Shown one piece after another: positions 1-11,487 of a DNA stretch of 64,000 nucleotides (positions within the stretch are counted from its first letter, which is position 1; each line of letters opens with the position of its first letter). The notes beneath the pieces were generated by a model, which had not been told where the DNA came from, did no database searches, and saw only the letters and a program-made list of their open reading frames with translations. A program made the translations under genes and the position numbers. The stretch is from Eutrigla gurnardus (lineage: Eukaryota; Chordata; Actinopteri; Perciformes; Triglidae), in NCBI GenBank assembly GCA_963514095.1, contig OY741266.1, positions 14,701,986 through 14,765,985 on the forward strand. The letters run 5' to 3'.

Positions 1-319
1 TCTACCCCTGCCAGCTCCTCGCGAAGGATAGTCCGTAAGTGTCGATTACCGAACGCAATGCAAAACGAGGGAGACCACTGAAGATTTCGCCCAGAATAAA
101 ACGAGTATACTTTTAAATTAGTGGCAGTTTGGCCAAATATAAGTTAATAACGGTGGGTAAAAACGTCGGGATAGTTTGTATACACTTCCAATCAGTTCAA
201 GACAGCAGCCTTATCTGAAGCACATACATGTCACGCGAGATCTCACACGGGAACACGAGAGCTGCGTTCGGTAATCGACACTTACGGACTATCCTTCGCG
301 AGGAGCTGGCAGGGGTAGA
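1..319. mobile_element. Short element with perfect 57-bp inverted repeats
   Basis: Bases 1-57 are an exact reverse complement of bases 263-319. The arms begin TCTACCCCTGCC and contain TTCGCGAGGAGCTGG. The 205-base centre has no long ORF. Identical arms of this length suggest a recently mobile MITE or a recently formed foldback. The left arm starts at the first base of the window, so it may extend further left, and no target duplication can be read. Superfamily not assigned. Confidence 0.75.
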
Positions 320-2365
320 ATTGGTGAGTGTTCTTAACTGTCTTCTGTTATAAACTTCGGGTTCATGAACTGAGTTGTTGGTGCTTCGTTTTATGTGTAG
401 ACACCCAGAGCAAGCTGCTGACGAGGTTTGGCGCTGTTTTGAGCAATGTTAGTGGTTTAAAAATGCGATTTTGAAAGCGTGTGGCTGTAGGCCCCATGCT
501 AACCCACTGTTTGCGATTTTGGACTCTAGCTCCGACCCGTGCTAGCTCTGAACTGCGTGATGAGCGAAAATGACTTCCTCCACGGCTTAGTTGATGTATT
601 TTCATTCAGAAAATAGCTTTATTTTCAATTTCCGCCAAACTTACACTTTAAGATGAACAGCTTACTTTTATTAGTTGTACCAACTTCCTTGTGCTTCTTA
701 CTCCATTATGCTGCAGTCACACATGCATAACACATATCTGTAGTCTGATACAGTGGAGCCTAAAATTGCATTGCCATGTCAGTGCAACACTAAGTCAGTG
801 CTGGGCAATAATTACATATGTGGGTGTAAAGATACATGTACAGAAAATGTAGGATTTTGTAATCGTAAAACACACAAAAATACTCTGGTAAAACCCAAAA
901 GCTTGAATGCTATAGTGTATTGTATATAGCTGAATACCAACATAATAGGTTATGATGATATTAAATGATTCTATATTGACTTTCAAATAAAGTAAAGTAA
1001 TAAAAAAATACATTTCAAATGCTGCTAGCTCAGAAATGGAGCCCAAATGTGCTAAAATGGGGCTCAGATTGAAACACTCTCAGATATGTATCTCTAAGAG
1101 TAACAGACTGGTTCCCCTGGTGTTGGTCATGTGTTGCTGTAGGATCACATGCCTGTGTATTGAGGGTGGAGGGAGGTAATGTCACCAGATGGCCATCAAA
1201 GCCCCCTTCCCACCTCTTCCATCTGCACAGATGCTTTGGACACAGCGCTGTACAGCAACCTGGCCACAGATTGGTTACTCTGGAATCACCATCAGCAACA
1301 GCTCCACATTACTGATTACTGAGGCCAACACTCACACCTTGCTAACTGGAATTGCCTGTAAAAATAAACATCATGCAGCTCAGGATGTACTGTAGGGGCC
1401 TTGCCATAATAACCCCCCCCCCCAAGCCGCCTATAATGGGCACAGTGCCAGGCAGACAGATCAGCGCTTCTGACCCAGCATGGGCCACAGTGCAGGAGAG
1501 GGATGACTCAGCTGGCTGTCCTTCACGGTGGACCCCAGGGGTTTTTTGAGGGATTAGTTGGGCTCTGGGGGCAAGGGGTTGGACACCTTCTTACACAGCC
1601 AGGCATAACAAGACACCAGCCAGACAGCGTGCTGTGGTTCATACCTTTTATTTTCAAAATGTAGAGTTTGCACAAATTTCCACTACACACCGGAAAGTTA
1701 CTACTACTATCAACAATATCTGCTGATAGCTGCACTACATATGCATCTTTGAGAACATAATGCAGGTTACTTTGAGCTCATCGGTTGAGTCTGAGCAGGT
1801 CAACACATCACCAGAGAAACTATGGTGAACAGTGGAGAACTCTGACACAGTTGAAAGGGTTCCCAGCCCTCCGGAAATGTCCAAATAAATGTCTGTGAAC
1901 CAAGCAGTGCTTAGCAACAGGGCCTCAGCCTCTCTCAATGGGAAAAGGGAAACATTTTCTGGGGTTCTTCTGCTATTGCCCCCAGAATGGAGTTCCCTCA
2001 ATTCTGACGTAATTGGGCAAACTGGGCTTTACCTAAAGTAAGTAAGAGTCAAAAAAGATGCAAAAGCAAATAATCTAAAGGAATTACAGTTTGACATATT
2101 AAGTTGGAGTCCACCTCTACACGAGATAGAGAAAGCTGAGCCAAGTGGTAAATGAGTCTCAATTTATGCAAGGGTTGGATGTAATTTCCATTAAAGGTGA
2201 TTTCTAATGCTATGGCTGTGCAGCAGCATGGTCAAGATCAATAGTGCCCAACATGATAGCAAAGTCTATGCTGGCAGATCGTGCAACATTAAAAAAAAAA
2301 TACAAAAATACAAAATTTAAAACTCCAGCAACAATATCAACCTAACATTATCAATGCAATATGTA
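320..2365. other. Probable myh10 intron DNA, no gene seen
   Basis: This lies downstream of the myh10 first coding exon on the minus strand, so it is probably intron 2. It is AT-rich with a short C-run near 1410. The open frames here are short, have no recognisable domain and are not flanked by convincing splice signals. I see nothing functional in it. Confidence 0.5.
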
Positions 2366-2690
2366 TTAAAGGGGACATATTATGCAAAACTGACTTTTTC
2401 CTTGCTTTAGTTTGTATATTTGCGTATCCGGGGTGTCTCCCGACCCCTTAAACATGAGTTTTGACAACTAAGTCAATATTTAGTAACTGGCAGAGTCAGG
2501 AATTTAGTCTCTAAACGAGCCGTTTGGATTTTGACCGTATTGTGACGTCACAATCCGGTCTTTTGCATATTCTTGCATAGTCATTGCATTTTCATGGCAT
2601 ATCCCCGCCCACATTACGCCGGCTACCTGAACAAGGATCCGCCATTTTTTCTTACTCGCTTCACTTGTACTCGACAGCCTAACCGCCACC

Positions 2691-2840
2691 ATGTACAAGC
2701 CGAAAGCCAAGCACTGCTGCTCTGTCATCGGATGCACGGGTCCTCATATGGGTCCACGGGGCCGCCTGGTGCCGGGGTCGTCTGGAGCTCGCCATGAGTC
2801 CGTCAGGCCCGAGAGTTCGGCCGGGGTTTTGAGGCTATAA
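2691..2840 (+). pseudogene. THAP-finger-like N-terminal fragment (49 aa)
   Basis: An ATG in good context (gccaccATG) opens a 49-codon frame beginning MYKPKAKHCCSVIGCTGPH and ending at TAA 2838-2840. The spacing of the first cysteines resembles the start of a C2CH THAP finger, the DNA-binding domain of Kolobok and P-type transposases. The second Cys/His pair is missing because the frame runs into the GC-rich tandem repeat. It is best read as the stump of a transposase gene. Identification rests on the Cys motif plus the context of the TTAA element. Confidence 0.45.
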
Positions 2841-2849
2841 TCGGGGGGG

Positions 2850-3935
2850 TTACCGGCAGAGTTCCCGGTTCTCCGGTGCGGACTCTTGTGGCCCTGGGCG
2901 GGCCGGTGTTTTAGTGAGGACCACGGGCTTTTCACCATGGTCTGGGGGCATCAGGGCCGAGAGTTCGGCTGGGTTTTTGCGTCTATTAACCTGCGGGAAT
3001 CCCCGCAACGCGTCCGAGGGTTTACGGGTCTATGGACGGAGCCGAAGTCCGGCTTCGCTGTGCGTAATTGTGTCGTGGCGCGGAGCTGGACCGGCCGGTG
3101 CTTAAGTGAGCTGCACGGGCTTTTCACACAGCCTTGGGGGCACAAGTGGCCCGAGTTCGGCCGTGTTCAGCTGTCTGTTTCCCGGCTGGTTTGCGTGCGG
3201 CGCGTCTTGGCGTTTCGCGTTCGACGGAGAGTCCGCCTGTGTGGACTCTTGTGGACCTGGGCGGGCCTGTGTGTTAGTGAGGACCGCGGGCTTTTCACCA
3301 TGGTCTGGGGGCATCAGGGCCGAGAGTTCGGCTGGGTTCTTGTGTCTATTTACCTGCGGGAATCCCCGCGACGCGTCCGAGTGTTTTACGGGTCTACGGA
3401 CGGAGCAGAAGTCCGGCTTCGAGGTGCGTCATTGTGGCGCGGCGCGGAGCTGGACCGGCCGGTGCTTGGGTGAGGTGCATGGGCTTTTCACACAGCCTTG
3501 TGGGCACAAGTGGCCCGAGTTCGGCCGTGTTCAGCTGTCTGTCTCCCGGCTGGTTTGCGTGCGGCGCGTCTTGGCGTTTCGCGTTCGACGGAGAGTCCGC
3601 CTGTGTGGACTCGCGTGGGGCTGGGCGGGCCGGTGTTTGACCGATGTCCGAGGGCTTTTCAGCAAGCTCTGACGGTGAGAGTCCCGACAGTTCGGCGTGG
3701 TTGAGGTCTCTATTTAACGTCTGGATTCCCCGCAACGCGTCCGAGGGTCTACGGGTCTGCGGCGGAGCAGAAGTCCGGCTTCGCGGTGCGTAATTGTGGC
3801 TTGGCGCGGACCTGGACCGGCCGGAGCGTGACTGAGCTGCAAGGGCTTTTCGCCCGGGTCTGAGGGCACGGGTCCCGACATTCCGGCCCGGTTCGATTGC
3901 CTGTATACGGGCAGGATTCTCGGTGGCGAGTCCGG
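2850..3935. repeat. GC-rich dimeric tandem array, ~364-bp period
   Basis: The landmark GGGCTTTT recurs at 2925, 3117, 3288, 3481, 3652 and 3843. The gaps are 192, 171, 193, 171 and 191 bases, so two half-unit types alternate and build a ~364-bp higher-order unit. The segment with TTTGCGTGCGGCGCGTC occurs near 3189 and 3552 and is nearly identical. The array is far richer in G+C and CpG than its surroundings. This explains the long overlapping open frames on both strands (up to 195 codons), which look like artefacts of composition. Confidence 0.8.
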
Positions 3936-4249
3936 CAGCCATTTCTCCCCCGAATCAACCGTTGTTATGGTTACAAAATGGCGTCCTCACGTCTTACGCC
4001 CGGCAGGAAGAGGTGGGCGGTGCCAAGACCGTTTGGGCGGCGCACGCAGTAGCTCATTAGCATTTAGAGGGAAAGTCACTGAATCCGGCCGCTGAAAGCA
4101 GGGCTGTGAAACTGGTATGTTGAGAACCCTGCTGTGCTCAATCCTTGGGTTTTTTCGACCAAAGCATGTTACTATCATTCCATTTAGACATCAAAGACCC
4201 ATGTCAACAAGCAGAAATGAGCATAATATGTCTCCTTTAAAAGAAAAGA

Positions 4250-4890
4250 TACAACAATGCGTGCAGGAGTGGGACCAAATAAGAAACCGAAAATGTACCA
4301 CTTCCATGCGGAATGGGAGGAAGTGCATTCACCTGATCTGTCGAACCAGCATCGCTTGGACAGCAGTCACTTTTCACACAACCGAATTCAAAAGCAAAGG
4401 CAGCCACCGAAGCATCATTCCAGTTCAGTCATACAGTCCTTCCAAGATGGACAAATGTTAAAAGAGGCCTTCGTTGACAAAACCAGCTCCCAATGTGTAA
4501 GTTGGTGTCAATCACCACTGACGGTGCGTCTGCGAGAGTGGGCCGTTGTGATGGATTCATTGCCAATTGCAAGGAGGAGGAATCACTTCCTGACTTCTTT
4601 AACTATTACACCAACAAGCACTTTATGCAAAAATGCTAAACATGAAAGAGATCATGACTGTGTCAATGAGAACCGCCTGTTCTAATCGGGCAAGAGCTCT
4701 TCAAAGACTCGAGGAGACTGACTGCAACCACACTGACCTCTTTTGCTACACACCGACGTCAGTATCTGGCAAAAGATACAGGAGTATCAGCTGCCATACC
4801 ACCAGACTTCAGAGAAGCTTCTTTCCTCAGACTGTAAGACTCCACAATTCATCCTCCACCCTTCACCGTACAATGGCGATAAACTGAACC
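4250..4890 (+). pseudogene. Decayed hAT-type transposase (GTF2IRD2/EPM2AIP1-like)
   Basis: Broken frames encode pieces resembling the domesticated-hAT family of GTF2IRD2 and EPM2AIP1. Recognisable pieces are KKPKMYHFHAEWEE near 4270-4320, SFQDGQMLKEAFVDK near 4437-4485, a TTDGAS-type block near 4510-4530, and KMLNMKEIMTVSMRTACS with RALQRLEETDCNHTDL near 4630-4740. The pieces lie in different frames with deletions between them, including most of the catalytic region. It starts directly after the TTAA end of the Kolobok-like element. No intact product can be made. Confidence 0.7.
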
Positions 4891-7560
4891 TTGGACGGAG
4901 ACCAGAGAAGCAACCATGTGAAGATAACGACTCATAACATGTCAGTATGTGGACAAAAAATAAAAATCTTGGATGGGCCTGTTGTTTATTTACCTAAATT
5001 AAAGACGTTCAGGAGAAATAAGATAGTGTCTCCAGGCTTAATGAACAGAGAAATGGCCTGCCGATAAAGTATCTACATAAAGCTCTCAGCCTGGAGCTGC
5101 CAACCATCCTCGTCAGGATGTGCACTCTGCACCAGCAATGCAACAAAGAACGAGCATATAGTTGCCTTCAATAATACATCACAGTGACATCATTACTAAA
5201 GCCAGTCCTCTCTTCTCCTGAGTCACTGGGATGAACCATATTTTTAAGTTGAATTTATTTGTGCAACCATGCTAATCAGCAAAGCCAGGCATGACATTGT
5301 ATATCAAAATTTCAATCACTGAAACATGTTTTGATTGTATAGCCGTCCATTTCTTGTATCCATAAAGTCCTTCTTTTTCTTTTCTTTTATGTTCTAGTAT
5401 CAAGAAGTTTTAAGCAAGATTATCACCTTTACGTGCACTGCCTGCTGTGGGGAATGAAGTAATCGAAGAGGTTATGTCAGCACTGTGCTATGCTAGCCTG
5501 ATTTAAAAAGCCCACAGTCCATAAAGGCAGGACAGGAAAACAAGTCAGGGATGCCAAAGCAAATGACCAACAGAGACGGAATCAAATCTCTTAAAACTCC
5601 GTGTTCATTCACTTCACACTTTGGCTTTGAAGAGAAATTAAAAAATGTTGCAGTTCAAAAATCCACTAAGCATGTTAACTTAATCAAAGGAAAGATGTGT
5701 CTGTAACCCTGTAGGACAGCAAAACACTGAAAAGCTGGCTTGGGTTGGCTGTTAATTAAGCATCAGTTTTTCTGAAAATTCAGTTATTTGAGCAGACAGC
5801 TGTTGCTTATCAGTGAACACAAAGAACTCTGTCAAGGCAGTTTGGGTACAGTGTGACTCAGCACAGACCTCCCTGAGCTAAGAGATGGGGCTGGGGTCAC
5901 TTTGTTTTCCATTTTAAGCCCTAGGAAAACACTGACAAATACAAAGATGTTCTTTATACTAAGGCTGAGTTTTCAACTGGATATATAAAAAGTAAACTTG
6001 GTGACTACACTGCTGCAGCTCATGTAGGAAGAAGATAGAGTATTGTTACAGCTCAGGAAGAGGAACAAGAATCTGCAACCAATTATCAACACATAAGGAG
6101 ATTAACTATGATTTATGTTACTAAATAACCTAAGAGCAATGATGACCTTGTTCTGACTATGACCTTACAAGAATTTTCAAACATGGTGGCAAACAACATC
6201 TGCTCTCAGGAGATACAAACAGACCAAGCAGTCTCTTGGCAAGGAGCCATCAGTAGACACTACATAGCAGAGCTCACACTGCTGCACCTTGCCTGGTCCC
6301 TACATCCATCCCTCCACCACATTAATTATATAGTGGTTAAATGGTATATTTAGGCCTCGCTACAATACAGCAGAACATCAGAAACAAGTATCTAAAAACA
6401 GCAAAGGAGAGCATCATATTTGAGTTTTGATACTGTCATGTTGGAGGATTCAAATCATATTTGTGCATTGTGAAACTACAAATACATTATACAAATAATT
6501 TGTCACGTCATTTGGCTGATATTGCTCACAAAAGACACCATCTGTAATAGACTCATGGTGTAATTAGTTATGTCCATAAACTGAATATCACAGACCTTTT
6601 GAATCAATCAACAGAGTTAAAAATACCTGTGAATGGATTCTTTCCTGCAGTTATTCCACTGAAGAACATAATGCCATAATGCTGGCAGGTGATCTACTGG
6701 ACGATGACAGTGATGTAATTATGCCTCATCAACATAAAAAATACATAGTGTCTTCATTAACATTTAAAATGTTGTGACTCCATCTATAAAGCTTCCAAAG
6801 CTCCATTTTAATGGCCAAGGGCAGAAAACCACAAAAGCACTTTCAATTTGCAGCTAATTTAACTTAAAAACAAATGTAACCAGAGCATGTGAGAAATAAT
6901 CCCTTGACCTAAAGAAAAATATATATTTTTAATTATGTACATGTAATTAAGGCAAGATAATATCTAATGTAAATCTCTTACTGATTGCAGAGATATCCTA
7001 CTGTCTCCATCCAAATGATCTACTTAGTAATCAAGCAATATGACGAGATACTAGGTTTTGGAAACAAACCATCCTTTTTACAACCTGCCCCGAGTAAATA
7101 TTCAAATTTAGCCAAGCTCATTTCTGTCTTTGTGACCGTCTCGCAGTGTGAACCTCTCAGACCCCGGCCTCCTCCCCGGGTCTCAGGTGGCCCACAAGCT
7201 CCGTGCCTGGGCTATTCCAGGAATGCATGTCACTAAGTGGGTCATAATCACAGGGGAAATCGGCAGCTTATGTAGGACATAATGGCTAGATCGTTAGAAA
7301 GAATCGAAGAAAATGCCCTTCTTAGACTCTTGAATCCACAGACTCTGGGTATGAAATGCTATGGATAAGATATGTATAAAGCCAGGTCGACACAGGTAGA
7401 CTACATTACAACCCACTTTCTACTGACTTGGAAGTTGTTACACTGGGCTTACTAGATGTACATCAAGCCTGATAAAACATAGATCACTGCAATTAAAGCT
7501 CTGGTCTACGATTTGAAAGTCAATTGAGCCAAAATTCATCCAATAGTAGCCATGCGGTCC
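4891..7560. other. Probable myh10 intron DNA, no gene seen
   Basis: AT-rich sequence with no domain-bearing open frame, no RNA gene and no clear repeat boundary. I looked on the minus strand for the next myosin motor exon and did not find it, so that exon should lie left of the window. Confidence 0.45.
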
Positions 7561-7570
7561 GCAGTTCAGG

Positions 7571-7975
7571 TATGGAGCAGGGCTCTCAAGTGTTTAACTG
7601 AGTTCAGAGTGAGATTTTTGCTGAGGCTGCAGCGTCAGCGGGGAGGAGGGGGAAGGATTGTGGCGAGCGATTGCTGAGCAGTTTGGGATCGGGGACGTAC
7701 TGCAGTCGGGGTGAGAGAGAAATCCGACCGGCACCCGCTGCATTTACACCGATGCTGTGTCATCATTCATGGCCGTAATAAACACTATTACTGCTTTGTA
7801 CATGTTGTGGAAGTCCCGGACATACTGGGAAACTAAACGGCGTCCTGAGTTCATACCTTTACCCGGAGGGGAATGTTCCCATTCATTGTCTATGTAAGAA
7901 GCCGTGCAATGCCGTCGCACCGCGGCGAGTTTCGAGAGACGGGGCGCCGCCGCCTGCAAGCTCTCGAAAATCTTT
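7571..7975. repeat. MITE-like fragment related to one at 62999
   Basis: The start CAGGGCTCTCAAGTGTTTAA closely matches CAGGGCTCTCAAGTTTTTAA at 62999 in the same orientation, and both continue with a 'TTCAG.GTGAGATTTT' stretch. The CAGGG end is typical of hAT elements. The right part is GC-rich and contains an inverted pair, TTTCGAGAG at 7930-7938 and CTCTCGAAA at 7961-7969. The 71-codon minus-strand frame here has no recognisable domain. The right boundary is uncertain. Confidence 0.45.
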
Positions 7976-8143
7976 TAAACTGACCGTTCACAGATTCAGC
8001 AACTGCATAGCTTATTTCTCGCATAAAATGTTTTTTGGAAACACATTTTGGTGAACTATTTTCGTAAAATAAGAGGGAGGTGGGAGGCTCCGAGGGGAGA
8101 ATGATACAAGCTCAGAGGGGGGATTAAGGAGCACAGAGGGGAG

Positions 8144-8163
8144 GTGTGTGTGTGTGTGTGTGT
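8144..8163. repeat. (GT)n microsatellite
   Basis: About ten GT repeats, roughly 100 bases beyond the donor of the myh10 coding exon, inside the intron. Confidence 0.95.
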
Positions 8164-8258
8164 TTAAACTATAGAATTTAATTTAGTTTCTTCAATGTGG
8201 AAGAAGATGAGTACCAGTTGTTACAAGTAGTTGTTATGAGTGTCTGACAAGTACTTAC

Positions 8259-8603
8259 ATAGATGAGGCCAGAGTAGTAACGGTCTTTGAGGTTGTGAAG
8301 CACCGAGGCTTCGTTCAGGCAGGTGAGCTCGGCCATGTCCTCTACTTTGCTGAACTTTGGCGGGTTCATCTTTTGGATGTCGTCCTTGTTGACCACCGCC
8401 TTCTTCCCATTCTCTGCCAGCTCCAGCACCACCTCATCTCCACGTTCCTCGCGAATACTGGCAGCCTCGAAGCCATTGCGTTCTGATGGGATCCATACTA
8501 GCCTCTTGGCCGTCCAGTCGGCCTGTGAGGCCGGGTTGTAGACCACGGCGCGGTCCACGAAGAGGTAGCGCTCCGGGTCCTCCTGCCCACTCCTCTGTGA
8601 CAT
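8259..8603 (-). CDS. myh10: Non-muscle myosin heavy chain IIB, first coding exon
   Basis: The exon encodes the first 115 residues of a class II non-muscle myosin heavy chain, starting MSQRSGQEDPERYLFVDRA. The order is the N-terminal extension, the SH3-like subdomain (about residues 30-80, with DWTAKRLVWIPSERNGFEAA), then the start of the motor domain with the near-invariant DIQKMNPPKFSKVEDMAEL and ASVLHNLKDRYYSGLIY. The RYLFVDRA start and the ERGDEV block fit MYH10 better than MYH9. The exon ends in phase 0 at the codon for Tyr115, followed by GTAAGT (8258-8253), the usual junction after this exon. The acceptor is CTACAG at 8640-8635, leaving 31 bases of 5' UTR before ATG 8603. The frame is open further upstream, but the MSQR start matches the family. 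The product drives actin contractility in the cytoplasm; ATP-binding and later motor exons lie left of the window. Confidence 0.93.
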
Positions 8604-8640
8604 TTCTGCTGGAAACCAGAACACACTATGCCACCTGTAG
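8604..8640 (-). promoter_or_regulatory. myh10: Acceptor and 5' UTR part of myh10 exon 2
   Basis: On the minus strand the intron ends in a pyrimidine stretch and CTACAG (8640-8635). Thirty-one bases of UTR follow, ending CAGAA just before the ATG. A second AG inside the UTR (TTTCCAG, close to the ATG) could act as an alternative acceptor without changing the protein. Confidence 0.65.
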
Positions 8641-9124
8641 GAGGGAGAGAAAGTATAATGTTCGTCTAACCAACAAAACAATGCTACAAATTAAAATCCA
8701 TGCAGCTGCCTACCATCACACTGTTCACTTTATGTAGCACAGAGGAGATCAATACTGAGACTGTTGTGTAACATATTCTTTGTATAGGCCTTTTCACTGT
8801 AGATACTTTGACTTGTCAGAGGAGGAAACCACACGTTTTAGTAAAAGCCTTATTAATGCGTCGTGGTAAGTCATGACTGTCAGCCAGCATGCACAATACC
8901 AGGACCCTGAAAATGGAACAGCTAAATGGAATTCAGCCATCATTTATTTTAGTATTTCTACCTGCATCATAATCAGCAGCAAGTGGCGTCTCTTCACATT
9001 AATTAGCATCGGCAGTGTGACAGACAGAGATGCATTGACATCCTGCAAGAGCAGCTTGGTGAGAGTGATCTTAGGCTTCAGCACTGAGACTATGTCCTCC
9101 GCTGAGGAATTTTTTCTTTTTTTT

Positions 9125-9216
9125 TTCTTCTGAGACTAACCGACCAATGAAAACTTGGTCGACTTAAGACTCTTCTCGTCGACTAACATTTGGTCGACTA
9201 TTAGGGACAGCCCTAA
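9125..9216. mobile_element. End of a hAT-type MITE
   Basis: The sequence repeats the word GTCGAC (TTGGTCGACTT, CGTCGACTAAC, TTGGTCGACTATT) and finishes TAGGGACAGCCCTA. Read on the minus strand this begins with the AGGGCTGTCCC type of end seen in many fish hAT-derived repeats. The other end was not found, so it is a fragment. Confidence 0.5.
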
Positions 9217-11114
9217 TACATGCTGTTTCTGATTGTGCTGTTTACCTTACATACTTATTCCACATTATTTGTCATCTGTATCCAAACAGAGAATCCAACA
9301 AGCAGACAGAGAGAGAGATTAGCAGAGGAGCAGAATTGCTTGTTGACCAGAGCGGAGCAATGCACTTTTGGTGTGAACAACCACACTGCGGCTCGTGCAG
9401 CAACTGACATAGTGTGGCACGAAATAAGACTTGACTAGAGGGCTTTTACACTTTTGATTTTAATCATTGATGATTAAATACCAGTTAAATTATATGTCAT
9501 TCTATATCACACTATCAATACTTATCACAATATAATACATTTTCTTGGAACACTATAGAGTAATTGTTAATAACCAGATGGGATTACCCACACTGACCGG
9601 CACCCCCCATAGCCAAATACAATATTATGGTATAATAGGTAGCTAAATCGCTGACAGTTGATATTTATTTTGTTACTGTCATACCACGGTAGTGACTTGA
9701 CTAATATTTTGACCATTTCAGGTAAGACATCAGTTCATCCAAGCTGCAATCAATACAGCTTAATGCTGATGTTTAAGTGCTTTAAGGATGATGCAGCTTA
9801 ATGGCTGCCAAATTCTGACTCCAAGAAAACTTGGGTTGTATATTAAACAACTCAAATAACGAGTTAGGCTTTAAATTGATAATGCTATGTTTGTCTCTGT
9901 GTTTTTAACACCACGTTTCTCACGTGAAGAAAAGAAATGTGATGGATCAAATACATAGAAACATGTGTCTCCCTCAACATTTACAGAAGAGCCTTCTGAA
10001 TCATCACCTCTTATAAACATGAGCATGAGAGGGACCAGCTGTCATGTTTTTTTATTTTAGTTGAATTAATTTACTGTCTTTTCTTTACTTTAGGGCTTTG
10101 CAATTCTTCCAGAAGGTCTTGTCTGGCCCACTCATGTACGCTCAAGCCTTTACACCTCCATCCCTGTGCATAACCAACCCACATGTACAGCAGCACCATC
10201 ATTTGAGCCTCTGCAAAAGAAAACCGGACTATGTTGTGCAATAAAAATGCACTGTAAATACGATGGGTGTATTGAAAAAAAAGATTTTCTGACAATTATT
10301 CAAGATATTTGAAGATATCTTCTTGGGCTTAAGGAAACAGTGAGGACATTTTTCACAGTTTCTGACAGAGCAAATGAGTCTATGTCTTAACACTCAAATG
10401 GAAATAACATTAGTCCTACATGTAATAGAAACAAGACTGGTGAGTGGTGTAATGCTTATTCTATCATCCAATAGGAGATCCAATTACACCTCCAAAAAAA
10501 TTAGCTGAAAACAGACAGAAGGGAGTAACTAAGTGAAACCTGGCACTTGATGCCCCCAACAGCTGATAGACGAAAGAGTCTGATTGTTGGCCGTCACTGA
10601 AAGCACTCCGCCTGCTTCTTAATAATCTGAGACAACATCAGCTGATGAATGCTCAGAGATATTTAACCTACGATCAAGTCCCATGCTTAAATCAGGCGCT
10701 GATTAGACACGAATGTGGGTCAGGTCAAGGGACGGGGGATCAGTGTGGCTGCTGAGTGCCATGTCACTGCAGCCCTTCACTCAAGAGTTGGAAAACCGCT
10801 ACTTCCATCCTCCATTCAGCCCCACACCATGTGAATACACGGGGCATCACGGTATTTCAACATAGGAGGGCCGACAAGCTGCATTCGGCTGTGAAAATAG
10901 CCGGTTGTGGACTGACATGCGCCGGGTGGGCCAAACCTCTGCATCGGCTAGGCTAGCTTGCTAGCATTAGCTCAAAGTTGGCGTGCTGCGCTTCAGATCC
11001 CACCCGCTCCAAATGATGCCTGCGCCTCTGACTGACCGACGAAACACAGCCGGAGGTCCACGCTGCCGCTTTTACGACTCGAAGCAATTAGGAGGCGAAC
11101 ATGAATCCCAAAGA

Positions 11115-11138
11115 CTCTAATTTCTATGCAAATTAGAG
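11115..11138. promoter_or_regulatory. Octamer motif within a 9-bp palindrome
   Basis: CTCTAATTT (11115-11123) and AAATTAGAG (11130-11138) form a perfect inverted repeat with a six-base spacer. The perfect POU octamer ATGCAAAT is at 11126-11133. It lies about 350 bases inside intron 1 of myh10. It is a candidate enhancer site for POU or homeodomain factors; the sequence match is clear, the role is inferred. Confidence 0.4.
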
Positions 11139-11487
11139 TTTTTAAGAATAAGCCAAAATCCCATCATGGGTGTGGGTGTCTCATAAAGACGTCTGTCTGG
11201 GTGGGGATAAAAGCAAGCGGACAATGACCGCACCGTTTCAGCGTAGCCCCGAAATAGTACACTACTAAAACTGATACCTGCGTCGCAAATGTTAATTTAA
11301 GTTGCACCAGGCTCACACGAACAGCACGTTTGCACTGCGGCGCCGGCTAACATTAGCAAAAACTGATGGTCCTCCATCATTGAAAAGTCACGGCACAATA
11401 ATCCGCTAGCTAACGTTAACGGTTACCGCTGCTAACCACTTACATCCCCACCACAGTGAGCGGCCCCGGCTTTCCTGCTGAACTTAC

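Larger units (their letters stand above)
2366..4240. mobile_element. Kolobok-like non-autonomous DNA transposon
   Basis: The left end reads TTAAAGGGGACATATTATGC (2366-2385) and the right end is its inverse with one mismatch (4221-4240). Both ends can be read as a TTAA target duplication followed by AGG. TTAA duplication with purine-purine-G termini is the signature described for the Kolobok superfamily, whose transposases carry a THAP zinc finger. A THAP-like start lies inside at 2691. No transposase catalytic domain is present, so the copy cannot move on its own. The interior is a GC-rich tandem array. PiggyBac also uses TTAA, but its ends normally start CCC, so Kolobok fits better. Confidence 0.65.
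8641..11487. other. Probable myh10 intron 1
   Basis: This separates the predicted non-coding first exon (donor at 11487-11482) from the coding exon. It contains the end of a hAT-like repeat near 9125-9215 and a GC-richer stretch from about 10700 to 11480 that grades into the promoter. No other gene is seen; the short open frames have no domains. Confidence 0.6.

Noticed and set aside
1189..2001. Short frames on both strands as possible exons
   Set aside because: No similarity to the myosin motor domain or any other family that I recognise, and no paired splice sites.
2886..3942. Long overlapping open frames of 182-195 codons on both strands
   Set aside because: They coincide with the GC-rich dimeric tandem array; stops are rare because of composition, the frames repeat with the array and no domain is present.
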